Origin: JBBDYH01 sp040901795
GTDB lineage: Bacteria; Planctomycetota; Planctomycetia; Pirellulales; JALHPA01
Assembly: GCA_040901795.1 (NCBI GenBank)
Contig: JBBDYH010000067.1
Location: forward strand, 1 to 64,000
DNA length: 64,000 nt
Direction: 5' to 3'
The translations under genes and the position numbers were made by a program. Of the stretch, positions 24,601 to 32,224 are shown piece after piece. Below the pieces are notes generated by a model that saw only the letters and a list, made by a program, of their open reading frames with translations, did no database searches and was not told where the DNA came from. Position 1 is the first letter of the stretch. Each line of letters begins with the position of its first letter.

Positions 24601-25114
24601 GCGACGCGCGCAATTCCCGCAGTGTGTCGGAGATCGAGACGCCTTCCAGCCCGGTGGACAAGTCGTACAGCCACGACGCCACTTCGCTGTCGTTGAGCGT
24701 AGCCAGCTCCTGCAACTCGCGCAGACCGACGGAAAAGATATTGGTGAAGGCGGTCTCATCGATGCCGCGGAGCAATTCCCGGAGCTGCGACTCTCCTTGC
24801 GTCGATCCGTCAGGCCCGGTCACGGTGACGCCGCCGGCAAGTCGCGATCCATCGTCGAGCCGCGCGATCGTGTGACTCTGTCGATCGATGCACAGGCCGA
24901 CCGATCCGCCCCCCTCGCCGCCGTGGACCGGTGGCAGGTAGCGATCCCGGCGCATCGGCGAGAAGCCATAGAGCACGCCGCGGAGGCACTCCAAAATCGT
25001 CGTCTTACCCGCTTCGTTCGGACCGTAAATGACGGTGAGTTGCGGCGAAAGCGATTGGAGCTCGAGGCTGCTCCAGACGCCAAAGCCGCTCACGTCGAGT
25101 TGGGTGAACTTCAT
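21659..25114 (-). CDS. YhaN/SbcC-like AAA ATPase
   Basis: A large SMC-related ATPase of 1151 residues. Walker A is GPNEAGKTT (31-39), a signature-like region sits near LLSTGAREQLFLNLRLALVR, and Walker B is MPLVLDDVLVNFD, followed by a switch histidine in LLVFTCHEH. Between the halves lie long coiled coils rich in Arg, Glu and Leu. In their middle are two hydrophobic helices (LPLWLLIAIAVVFVLGGG and the next), as in YhaN-type proteins. After Walker B a 130-residue Pro/Ala/Arg-rich tail follows that looks disordered. It overlaps the nuclease-like gene by four bases. By analogy to SbcCD and YhaMNO it should act in DNA end processing. Confidence 0.87.
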   Translation of the reverse strand: MKFTQLDVSGFGVWSSLELQSLSPQLTVIYGPNEAGKTTILECLRGVLYGFSPMRRDRYLPPVHGGEGGGSVGLCIDRQSHTIARLDDGSRLAGGVTVTGPDGSTQGESQLRELLRGIDETAFTNIFSVGLRELQELATLNDSEVASWLYDLSTGLEGVSISDTLRELRASRARLVSPAGEKSQVIDLLSQRDALRAEIEELSTLHDRYWRLSIEQAAAGEAIRAAETSLATRDAEVQKLDAALAIRGPWGERALLDEKLAAYGGLGDFPADALRRLEAVLAGLRKARRRRARVKRRWQAARAQRRRIKVNERLWRQAARIAALAEHEHWIATLDEQLRAAEQNVAEHERELAAARANCGLPEDTTAKSEALSATAAAGLRGPAKQLRAARKRLKEARGACESLRETRKARRDEVAAALTSRGEANLAAALVKQGQLVAQYRRRLQLDDRLDQMAMHREELEEKHRKLLDRQVLPLWLLIAIAVVFVLGGGLVLAGLIIPWGTGTAVLGGLIATGAAAGKFGWQRSAANRLEATEKQLKMLKRQLEQAKAERSELDELLPAGGGALASRLQSAEGELASLEELLSVDARRQAADDEAVAVKSRLKAAGQEWSRARREWQEGLGEAGLPAELSPAQVKQMFAHAGSLQPLERRLQQAREERDRWRREQAAVAARIEQLGAEAGWEKPDHGTPAAPLVEQLRRLRREVATEEELVERRRELDERLERLRRLGLKYGRLARWLARRRRELYRTAGALDENDFRRRAEQRAELDELLRRRGALGQQIQAALQGVSSEQEVAVLLGLPSGQLERQREELVARRQAAAADIKRLSEERGAMAHEQALLADDRRLAHQQVELDVVEERLAEAAARWRTLALTEYLIETVKEDYERNRQPEVLQEASRYLERMTEGRYRRVWTPLGEQTLRVDDDENRPLAIELLSTGAREQLFLNLRLALVRRFAGQGKAMPLVLDDVLVNFDKQRAAAAATVFAEFAAAGHQLLVFTCHEHIADLFRGLRCDVRSLPANVDGSRKIVGPQIDEHAGAVEPPRRRREKRAKEQPQSEPLASLVDSQAAASSGDNGELGEESSGHAPEPIALAAAPSETMPAPKSARRHRADPPHETAPVKATRRSRWSAEEFDGELQDQVNAAFANDQ

Positions 25115-26346
25115 CGGCGAGCCTCCTCGGGGTAGAGCAACCCGGCGGCAAGGCTCGCCGCCTCACGCACCGCGGCGGGCGCCAGCTTTCGATCTTTGAG
25201 CCGCACGACCGCGGCAACGGGCTCCCGCCATTCGCCCTTCGGCAGGTAGCGGTCCAGGTCGATCGGTTCGCCGGCATGCTCGAGGTGGCCCGCGGCGCGG
25301 AGCAGGTCGCCCAAGAGGTTCTCTTGCTGAAGCCAGGTCTCGGGCAGGACTGGCGGCGGCAAGCGGACTCGATCGAGCCAAGCCGGCGGCGAGCGGTAGC
25401 CAAACTCGCCCCGTAAGACGCCGGTAATCGCCGGCAGGGGCAATTGCGTCCGCGCTGGTTGAGGCAATGCGTCGTCGACATCGAGCGTGAAGCTGACGAC
25501 CAACGCAACTTGGGGATTCGATTCGGCAAACGATTGCAGCCGCTCGCGGAGCAGCCGCTCCAGGTCGCCCGCCACCGATGTGAGCGGCGGCATCGTCAGC
25601 CGTTCGTGATGATAGCGGACGACATCGGTAATGACCGGTACGGTGCGGATCTCGCCCTGTTCGGTGACTTGCACCAAGGTGCAGCCACGAGGGCCCGCTT
25701 CGTCGGGCGAGCGTCCTTGCGGAGTGCCGGGGTAGTGAACCAGCGGCCGGGTCTCTTGCGGCAACGTCAGCTCGTGTTGGCCGCCGAGCGCCCAGTAGTC
25801 GATGCGCTCGGCGTGAAGAGCTTCGTCGCTAAAGTCGCCGTGCGCCAGGCCGACGACGAACCGCGCGTCCACGGCATCCGGCAAGGCGGCGTCGAACGTT
25901 GCAACATCGAGAGTCCCCTCATGCGGCTGGCTTTGGCCAACGATTTCGCACAGCGTTTGGCCAGACCTGATAACCGTAAATCGCGCCGGTTGATCCGCCG
26001 GACAAATATGAACATTCGCTGGCCAGCCAATTGCGGCCGGCCACTCGTGAACGCGGTCTGCGCTGCCCCCCGCCCAGTAGACCGCAATATTTCGTTCGGC
26101 TAGCCGTGCGAACTGTTCGCGCAAGAACAGCACGCCGCGCGGTCCGGACCGCTCGGGCGCCACCAGGTCGCCCGCCAAGACCACAAAATCGACCTCATGC
26201 CGCTGCGCCGCTTCAAAGACGTTGTTCGCGGCGCGATACGGCGCTTCGACCAGGAGGTCGCGCAAGTGATCGGGCGCTTCCGCCAGTCCGCCGGGCGGCC
26301 GCTCCAAGTGAAAGTCCGATGCGTGCAGGAATCGGAACGCTGGCAT
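25111..26346 (-). CDS. YhaO/SbcD-like metallophosphoesterase
   Basis: A calcineurin-like phosphoesterase of 411 residues, likely partner of the ATPase encoded just downstream. Present motifs are ASDFHLE (Asp11, His13), LAGDL (Asp60) and GLAHGDF (His169). The block that is normally GNHD reads GGSAD (93-97), and the normally GHxH block reads GGQH (188-191), so an Asn, a His and the first His of GHxH are missing. The metal site is therefore altered, and nuclease activity is doubtful or needs a different metal geometry. A strong AAGGAGG site precedes the start. ATGA overlap with the ATPase gene shows an operon. Confidence 0.82.
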   Translation of the reverse strand: MPAFRFLHASDFHLERPPGGLAEAPDHLRDLLVEAPYRAANNVFEAAQRHEVDFVVLAGDLVAPERSGPRGVLFLREQFARLAERNIAVYWAGGSADRVHEWPAAIGWPANVHICPADQPARFTVIRSGQTLCEIVGQSQPHEGTLDVATFDAALPDAVDARFVVGLAHGDFSDEALHAERIDYWALGGQHELTLPQETRPLVHYPGTPQGRSPDEAGPRGCTLVQVTEQGEIRTVPVITDVVRYHHERLTMPPLTSVAGDLERLLRERLQSFAESNPQVALVVSFTLDVDDALPQPARTQLPLPAITGVLRGEFGYRSPPAWLDRVRLPPPVLPETWLQQENLLGDLLRAAGHLEHAGEPIDLDRYLPKGEWREPVAAVVRLKDRKLAPAAVREAASLAAGLLYPEEARR

Positions 26347-26602
26347 CCAGCTCGCCTCCTTGCGCGGACGGCGGGCCTTCTCCGCCGCATGATCTAAAAA
26401 AACCGGGGCAACTGCGTAGTTTATCCCGACTGGCTCATCAACGCTACGGCGGTTTGCAGTGTCGCGACGGGCGCCGCGGTGTTCTTCCTCGCTGATCGCC
26501 TTATCGCCAGCGCTCCCTCGGAACAGTTGATTTGCCTGCCGGGATGACCAATACTATCGCGCGGTCGAGTGGCGCTCTTCGCAAGCCGTGAGGGAAAAAC
26601 CC

Positions 26603-29386
26603 ATGAAACTTCTGCATACCTGCCCGGCAAAACTCGTCGTTGTCCTACTGCTTGTGACGACCTCGCCGGCGGTTTGGGGCGCGGAGCTGGTGCGGCTGTC
26701 GGCGGAGAATTGGGAGCAGTACGCCCCGCAGGGGAAGGAGGTCGACGCGATCTATGGGGACTTCGTCCTGCGCAACGACAAGCTGATTGCGGTCATTGCT
26801 CAGCCGCTGGCCAGCCGCCACGCCAATCTCACGGTCAAGAATGTGGCCGGCGCAATTATCGACCTGACGCGGCGCGACCGCCCCAATGACCAGCTCAGCG
26901 CGTATTACCCGTGTGGGTCGCGGTACAGCTTTATCGATGACGCCACCGTCGATGGTCGGAAGGCCGATCGCGACAATGCAGCCAGCTTCGCAGGCAAGAC
27001 TGTGTCGCTGGAGCTGATTGCCGTTCTCGACGCCAAGTCCAAAGTACCCCGTCCGCGCGTGACATTGCGCTACACACTGGCCGACGGCGAGCCTTTCCTC
27101 CGCGTCGACACCGTCCACCGCAACGACAGTGACAAGCCGTTGGCCGAAACATTTACCGACGCCATCCGCGCCGACCGTGTGTTCCGCTTCGGGACCGACG
27201 ACCGATTGTTTGAATCCTCGCCTGTCGCCAAGGCGGCGCACAACCTCTTCTGGGCCAGCGACGAATGGTTCGGCCAAAGCTATGGCGTGATTTGCGAGGG
27301 CCGGCAGATTCGCATGACCGAAACGAACCGCCCGCAGTTGCAGCTTCTCAAGAACGGCTCGGCAGAGGCCGCGATTCCGCCGGGCGCGGAGATCACAATC
27401 GCGCGGAAGATTTTTCCCGGCGCGACAATTTACGACGTTCGCGCCGTAGCGCAAGAGCTGGCGGGAGTCGCATCGCGCCCGCTCAATGTGCAAGTCACCG
27501 ACCGCGACGGTCCCGTGGCGCACGCCCTCGTGGCCATCGATGACGGGCGCGCGCCCGAGCCGCCGCCCGACGCCGACAAGGCCATCCCCGAAACCACGGC
27601 CACGCAGCCCGCTCCGCAGCCGATCGAGACGACCTACCTGAAGGCCAGTTATGGCTTGGCGCGGACCGACGCCGAAGGCCGCATTCGCGCCCATCTGCCG
27701 CACGGAAAGTGGCGCGTTGTTGTCCGCGCCCTCGGCCGTGGCGAGGCGTCGTTCCCAGCCAACAGCCTTCCAGACGGCGCAGGCAAAAAGAACCCGCGCG
27801 GCGGGAAAGTGAGCCCCGAAATCAACACGGCGATTAAGCTGCCGGCCCCCGGCTATGTTGTCGCGCGGATCACCGATGACCGCGATCGGCCGATCCCCGC
27901 CAAGGTTGCCTTCATCGGCAAGAACGGCACTGCGGATCCGTTCTTCGGCCCGGACACCAGTGACGTCGCTATCCACAACGTGCGTTACACGCACAACGGC
28001 GTGTTCCGGCAGCAGATTGCGCCGGGCCGTTACGATGTCATCGTCAGCTACGGGACGGAGTACGACGTTCTCTTCACCGAGATCGAAGTGACGCGCGGTG
28101 AAGAGATACCGCTGGCTGCCCGCCTCGCCCGCTCGGTCAATACAGCCGGGTGGGTGAGCAGCGATTTTCACAGCCACTCCAGCCCGTCGGGGGACAACGT
28201 CACCAGCCAGGAGGGCCGCGTGATCAACCTTCTGGCGGAGCACATCGAGTTCGCCCCCTGTACCGAGCACAACCGAGTCGACAGCTACGTGCCGATCCTC
28301 AAGCGGCTGGACGCTGAAGGGCTGATGGCAACGTGTTCGGGCATCGAACTGACTGGGCAGCCCCTGCCGGTAAACCACCAGAACGCGTTCCCACTGGTCC
28401 ACAAGACGCGCACGCAGGACGGCGGGGGGCCGGAGACGCACCTTGACCCGGTCGTACAGATCGAGCGGCTGGCGCTGTGGGACGACAAGAGCGACAAAAT
28501 CGTCCAGGGCAACCATCCCAACCTGCCGCAGATCCTCGGCGACCGCGACCTCAATGCGCAGCCCGACGACGGCTTTCGCAAGATGTTCGGCTTTATGGAC
28601 GTGGTCGAGGTGCATCCGCCACAAGGAATCTTCACGCCCCCGGCGCAGCTCGACACGACCGGCAAAGGCCCGCGCAACCCGATCTTCCACTGGATGCAGA
28701 TGACGAACCTCGGCTACCGCATCCCCGGCGTAGTCAACACCGACGCGCACTACAACTTCCACGGCTCCGGCGGCCTGCGGAACTACATCAAGTCGTCGAC
28801 CGACGACCCGGCGAAGATCGACACAATGGAGATGGTCCGCGAGTCGGAGGCGGGGCATATCGTGATGACGAACGGGCCGTTTTTGGAAGTCTCGGCGCGA
28901 GCGGCAAGCGTCGCCGCGGCGGCGACGGCTAAACAAGGCAGGGACCGGACGCCAGCCGACGGAAAAGCCGCCCTTCCCGGTGACGATCTCGCTGCGCCCG
29001 ATGGCCAGGTAGAGTTGTCGATCCGCGTGCAGTGCCCAAATTGGTTCGACATCAACCGCGTGCAAGTTTTTCTCAATGGCCGGCCGGAAAAAAACGTCAA
29101 CTTCACCCGCCGCGAAAATCCGGACCGTTTTGGAAAAGACGCCGTGCGCTTTAACGCCACCATCCCGCTCAAGCTCACCGAAGACACACACATCATCGTG
29201 GCGGCGATCGGCGAGGGCCTGACGCTCGGCACGATCATGGGCCCCTCATGGGGCAAGCAGCCGCCCACCGCCGTCTCCAATCCGATTTTCGTCGATGTCG
29301 ACGGCGGTGGCTTCAAACCAAACGGCGACCGCCTCGGTGTCGAGCTGCCGCTGGAAAAATCCTTCCGCCATGAGCACACGCACTAA
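26603..29386 (+). CDS. Exported CehA/McbA-type PHP metallohydrolase
   Basis: A 927-residue protein with a signal peptide ending near AVWGAE. The first half is beta-rich with carboxypeptidase-regulatory-like repeats (PGYVVARITDDRDRPIPAKV). The second half holds a PHP domain: DFHSHSSPSGDN for the first metal pair, PCTEHN, NHQNAFPL and NTDAHYN. CehA/McbA enzymes split carbamate esters, but many relatives have unknown substrates, so only a periplasmic hydrolase is claimed. ATG 26603 is chosen over the upstream GTG because GAGGGAAA precedes it. The gene stands alone, and a repeat cluster follows five bases after its stop. Confidence 0.8.
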   Translation: MKLLHTCPAKLVVVLLLVTTSPAVWGAELVRLSAENWEQYAPQGKEVDAIYGDFVLRNDKLIAVIAQPLASRHANLTVKNVAGAIIDLTRRDRPNDQLSAYYPCGSRYSFIDDATVDGRKADRDNAASFAGKTVSLELIAVLDAKSKVPRPRVTLRYTLADGEPFLRVDTVHRNDSDKPLAETFTDAIRADRVFRFGTDDRLFESSPVAKAAHNLFWASDEWFGQSYGVICEGRQIRMTETNRPQLQLLKNGSAEAAIPPGAEITIARKIFPGATIYDVRAVAQELAGVASRPLNVQVTDRDGPVAHALVAIDDGRAPEPPPDADKAIPETTATQPAPQPIETTYLKASYGLARTDAEGRIRAHLPHGKWRVVVRALGRGEASFPANSLPDGAGKKNPRGGKVSPEINTAIKLPAPGYVVARITDDRDRPIPAKVAFIGKNGTADPFFGPDTSDVAIHNVRYTHNGVFRQQIAPGRYDVIVSYGTEYDVLFTEIEVTRGEEIPLAARLARSVNTAGWVSSDFHSHSSPSGDNVTSQEGRVINLLAEHIEFAPCTEHNRVDSYVPILKRLDAEGLMATCSGIELTGQPLPVNHQNAFPLVHKTRTQDGGGPETHLDPVVQIERLALWDDKSDKIVQGNHPNLPQILGDRDLNAQPDDGFRKMFGFMDVVEVHPPQGIFTPPAQLDTTGKGPRNPIFHWMQMTNLGYRIPGVVNTDAHYNFHGSGGLRNYIKSSTDDPAKIDTMEMVRESEAGHIVMTNGPFLEVSARAASVAAAATAKQGRDRTPADGKAALPGDDLAAPDGQVELSIRVQCPNWFDINRVQVFLNGRPEKNVNFTRRENPDRFGKDAVRFNATIPLKLTEDTHIIVAAIGEGLTLGTIMGPSWGKQPPTAVSNPIFVDVDGGGFKPNGDRLGVELPLEKSFRHEHTH

Positions 29387-29390
29387 TCCA

Positions 29391-29505
29391 GTAGGGTGGG
29401 CCGAGCCCGCCGCGGGCGACGGCCCACCATGATTCTGTAGGGTTGGGCCGAACCCGGCGAGTCCCACGCCGGGGTAAAGTAGTAGTAGGGTGGGCTATGC
29501 CCACC
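29391..29505. repeat. Cluster of GTAGGGTGGGC palindromic units
   Basis: Three successive units beginning GTAGGG (29391, 29437, 29485) each fold on themselves through GGGC/GCCC pairs. They are relatives of the element inserted in dnaE at 16072-16145. Confidence 0.65.
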
Positions 29506-29526
29506 AAGGCCAACGCACAATCGGAG

Positions 29527-29616
29527 TAGCCCCGGAGGGGCGACATTCTCTAGCCGGGGGCGCAAGCCCCCGGAACCGGTCGCGCGAAAGCGGCAAAGCC
29601 CCGGAGGGGCGGCATT
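29527..29616 (-). repeat. Three-hairpin GCCCC-GGGGC element, copy 2
   Basis: Read on the minus strand it shows the same order of three hairpins as 13247-13341: AATGCCGCCCCTCCGGGGCT, then CCGGGGGCTTGCGCCCCCGG, then ATGTCGCCCCTCCGGGGCT. Confidence 0.65.
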
Positions 29617-29651
29617 GTTTTTGAATAGCGTGTGTCGTGTCGAACCAAAGA

Positions 29652-29676
29652 CTCAAACCGGAACATCCGGTTTGAG
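29652..29676. promoter_or_regulatory. Perfect 11-bp hairpin with triloop
   Basis: CTCAAACCGGA and its exact complement are separated by ACA. No T-run follows, so it is not a standard terminator. It lies 60 bases ahead of a GTG-started gene. A role as operator, RNA structure or repeat relic is open. Confidence 0.45.
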
Positions 29677-29736
29677 GGAATTGCGATCACCCATTCACCG
29701 GCCCGACCAGCACGATGAACCTACAGGAGTAGCCGT

Positions 29737-30420
29737 GTGAGGTGGTCCAAACGCGTCGCGCTGGCGGCCGTATTGCTGGTCCTGATCGCGCTGGTGGTCG
29801 GCGGCGTTTGGTTGTATCGCTCACTGGTTTATGTGCCCGAGTTCTACTCACAGGCACTGGCCGTCGGCGCGCCGGAGCTGCAACAGTCCAACCGCGAAAT
29901 GCTGCAGCGAACGGCGGCGCTCAACAACGACCTCAAGCGGATAGGCGAGTGGCAGGCGCTCTTCACCGACCAGCAGATTAACGGCTGGCTGGCGGTCGAC
30001 GTGCCAAAGAACCATCCGGACCTGCTGCCGCCGGAGGTTGAAAACCCGCGCCTTCGCATCACGCCAGACGGCGTCTTCGCGGGTGCTCAGTTCGAGGGCG
30101 AAGTGTCCGCCGTCGTCTCGGTCGAGTTGGCGGTCCGCTTGACGGCGACCAACGTCCTGGCGGTGCGCATCAACAAAGCGCGCGTCGGTGATGTCCCCTG
30201 GCCGCTCGACCGCGTCGTGGACGAGGTCGTGGCCGCCGCCGCCAGTTGGGGCCTCCAGGTCGAACAGACCCACAGCGACGGCGACCCGCTGCTCCTGGTC
30301 ACCTTGCCGCCCGAACTGAATGACGGTCGCCGCCAAGTCCTCCTGGAACACCTCGAGCTGCGCAACGGCGAAGTGTTCTTATCGGGCCGCACGTCGACCG
30401 CCCCCACGCCGCCACAGTGA
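29737..30420 (+). CDS. Membrane-anchored protein of unknown function
   Basis: A 227-residue protein with one N-terminal helix (VALAAVLLVLIALVVGGVWL) and a long outside part. The region LTDQQINGWLAVDVP-like (FTDQQINGWLAVDVPKNHPD at about 75-94) and the strands that follow resemble lipid-binding or YdgA/SRPBCC-like envelope proteins, but I cannot name a family. It starts at GTG 29737 with AGGAG seven bases ahead. Neighbours give no hint of its task. Confidence 0.65.
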   Translation: MRWSKRVALAAVLLVLIALVVGGVWLYRSLVYVPEFYSQALAVGAPELQQSNREMLQRTAALNNDLKRIGEWQALFTDQQINGWLAVDVPKNHPDLLPPEVENPRLRITPDGVFAGAQFEGEVSAVVSVELAVRLTATNVLAVRINKARVGDVPWPLDRVVDEVVAAAASWGLQVEQTHSDGDPLLLVTLPPELNDGRRQVLLEHLELRNGEVFLSGRTSTAPTPPQ

Positions 30421-30466
30421 ACAGTCCACGGGCGCGTTGGAGTTCCAGCTTTAGCTGGTAACTTGG

Positions 30467-31645
30467 CTAGCATCCAACCAATTGCTCTATCCGATCGACA
30501 ATGCGGGGCGCAGTGTCATCGCTATTGATATGTGCGTACCTCATTTGAAACCGCCTGGCCGCCGCCGAAAACGTGCCGTCTCGCAAAACCCCGAGTAGCC
30601 CGCCGATCACTGCGTCCAAATCGTCAGGCCGCGCCAGCCCTCCGCCGCCAAGGGCCTCCACGCGCTGGCCGAGCATGTACTGCTCGGTCACTGTTGGAAT
30701 TACCAACACCGGTTTTCCGGCAAGCAGGATTGCCGATGTCGTGCCGTGATTGCCGTTGGTGATCGCCAAATCGCACGTCGATGCCACATGTGCGAGGTCA
30801 AAAGCTCGATCGGGAAATCTAATTTCTCCTACGGTCGCCTGACGCACCGTTGGCCGGGGTTCCTCCGAGTACACAATTGCCGAGAGCTGGGAGCGGCTGA
30901 TGTAGTGAAGGAGCCCTTCGAGCGCCGGGAAATCGCGCGTGTATACGAATACTTTCGGAAACGGCACATCCGGCCACTCTACTGGAGCGCCGAGACGAGA
31001 CGTAAGCGCTCCGTAGTAACGTGGCGTCCCACGGCGCGGGAAGTGGTCCAGCTCTGCGAAGGTGGTCAGGAAAATCTCGTCCACTTCGGTGAACAGCTCT
31101 ACCATTCGTGCGAGCGGCGCGCAACCGAGAACCTTCAGAACCCAATTCGCGTTCGCCAGAATCACCGCTTCGTCGCGTCGAAGGTCCCACGCTACTGGCT
31201 GATCTTCAAGCAGTGGCGACTCAAATGCGCTTGGCGGCGGGCAACAAAACCCGATACCGATTAAAGCGCGCTTAATGCCCGTGGCTCGAAGTGCCAGCAG
31301 CGCCGTGGGGCTGTGATCGCAGAGCACGAAATCCGGTCGTCTTTCTTCTAACAGCTTCGACCAGCCTTCGACCCCACGCAGCACTTCCGCGTCCCCGAAG
31401 CCAACGTTGAACAGCACCTGCGAGTAATCTGCGGTAAAGGGAAACTGATTCGCCAGTGGGCCGCCAAGCGATGGGCACTTAATGCATTCGGCGCCCGCGG
31501 CCTCCCCAAGTGCTGCGCGCGAGATGTCGTGCATTGCGAACACAACTTGGTGCCCGCGAGATCGCAAGCGCTCCACCAGCGGCAGCGCCGGAACGATGTG
31601 GCCCCAACCCGATCCAAGCTCCCATGCAATCAGGACTCGACTCAT
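30467..31645 (-). CDS. GT-B fold glycosyltransferase, MGT/UGT type
   Basis: A 392-residue glycosyltransferase of the family 1 (macroside-type) kind. The N-terminal Rossmann start is VLIAWELGSGWGHIVPALPL with the acceptor-side glycine loop. The C-terminal donor site shows DLAITNGNHGTTSAILLAGK, then PVLVIPTVTEQYMLGQRV, which replaces the usual HGGxGT by NGNHGTT. The donor sugar and acceptor are unknown. ATG 31645 is chosen because the fold begins there; the 18 codons upstream are highly charged and lack a ribosome binding site. It stands alone. Confidence 0.8.
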   Translation of the reverse strand: MSRVLIAWELGSGWGHIVPALPLVERLRSRGHQVVFAMHDISRAALGEAAGAECIKCPSLGGPLANQFPFTADYSQVLFNVGFGDAEVLRGVEGWSKLLEERRPDFVLCDHSPTALLALRATGIKRALIGIGFCCPPPSAFESPLLEDQPVAWDLRRDEAVILANANWVLKVLGCAPLARMVELFTEVDEIFLTTFAELDHFPRRGTPRYYGALTSRLGAPVEWPDVPFPKVFVYTRDFPALEGLLHYISRSQLSAIVYSEEPRPTVRQATVGEIRFPDRAFDLAHVASTCDLAITNGNHGTTSAILLAGKPVLVIPTVTEQYMLGQRVEALGGGGLARPDDLDAVIGGLLGVLRDGTFSAAARRFQMRYAHINSDDTAPRIVDRIEQLVGC

Positions 31646-31864
31646 TTTCTTGCGCGCTCTTTCTCGGCATTCACGTTCGCTGTGTTCGTCGACCGCCAAC
31701 AGGAGCTCTCAGTATAGAGAAACTAAGCCACAGTAGCCTGCTCTATCCTGCTGGCAATTCGAGGCGTGACACACTGACTGTCACCAGACATCGTGTCCAC
31801 GATTTGGCGCCTGCGTCGTGCGAGAGTTGACAAAAAATATTTCTGAAACGTAGGCGCAAATTTC

Positions 31865-31892
31865 TTGCGTTGTCTGAAATCATTCGTATAGT
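31865..31892 (+). promoter_or_regulatory. Possible sigma-70 type promoter for the RHS gene
   Basis: TTGCGT (31865-31870), a 16-base spacer and TATAGT (31887-31892). It would give a leader of about 325 bases before the RHS start. No other good promoter was seen in the 31646-32224 stretch. Confidence 0.35.
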
Positions 31893-32224
31893 GGCCGCCA
31901 TAGGGATAACTTGTGGCGAGCCACTCAGGAGTCATTTCGGGAGGAACACGCTACTCGCACCGGACGCGAAAGACCCGCTCCCGCTCGCCTACGGAGTCTC
32001 CAGCTAACGAAGGGATAGTCGGTATCTCGGCGCGTTCGCGATACCTTTTGGGAACCGAGCGCTTGCCAGCCGCCCCCACTGAGAGAGCTGTCCGCCGTAA
32101 TTCACGACGAGCAGTGGCGCTGCGGCGACGAACGGCGTAAAGGCACTTCATTGATGTGACATTGGTAATACGGCATCGGTATGCGCATTCATGCGGCCGT
32201 GACCGGCAACTGGGAGATTAAACC
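31893..32224 (+). other. Long gene-free leader before the RHS gene
   Basis: No gene is supported here. Open frames on both strands are arginine-rich and lack a ribosome binding site. The stretch contains short pairs such as GCGCGTTCGCGATACC and could be a structured 5' untranslated region. Confidence 0.3.

Noticed and set aside
26645..29191. An 848-codon open frame on the minus strand
   Set aside because: It lies opposite the CehA/McbA-type gene, has the Arg/Val/Asp-rich make-up of an antisense shadow and no family motif.
31951..32151. A minus-strand arginine-rich ORF before the RHS gene
   Set aside because: No ribosome binding site, biased composition, and it lies in the likely leader of the RHS transcript.
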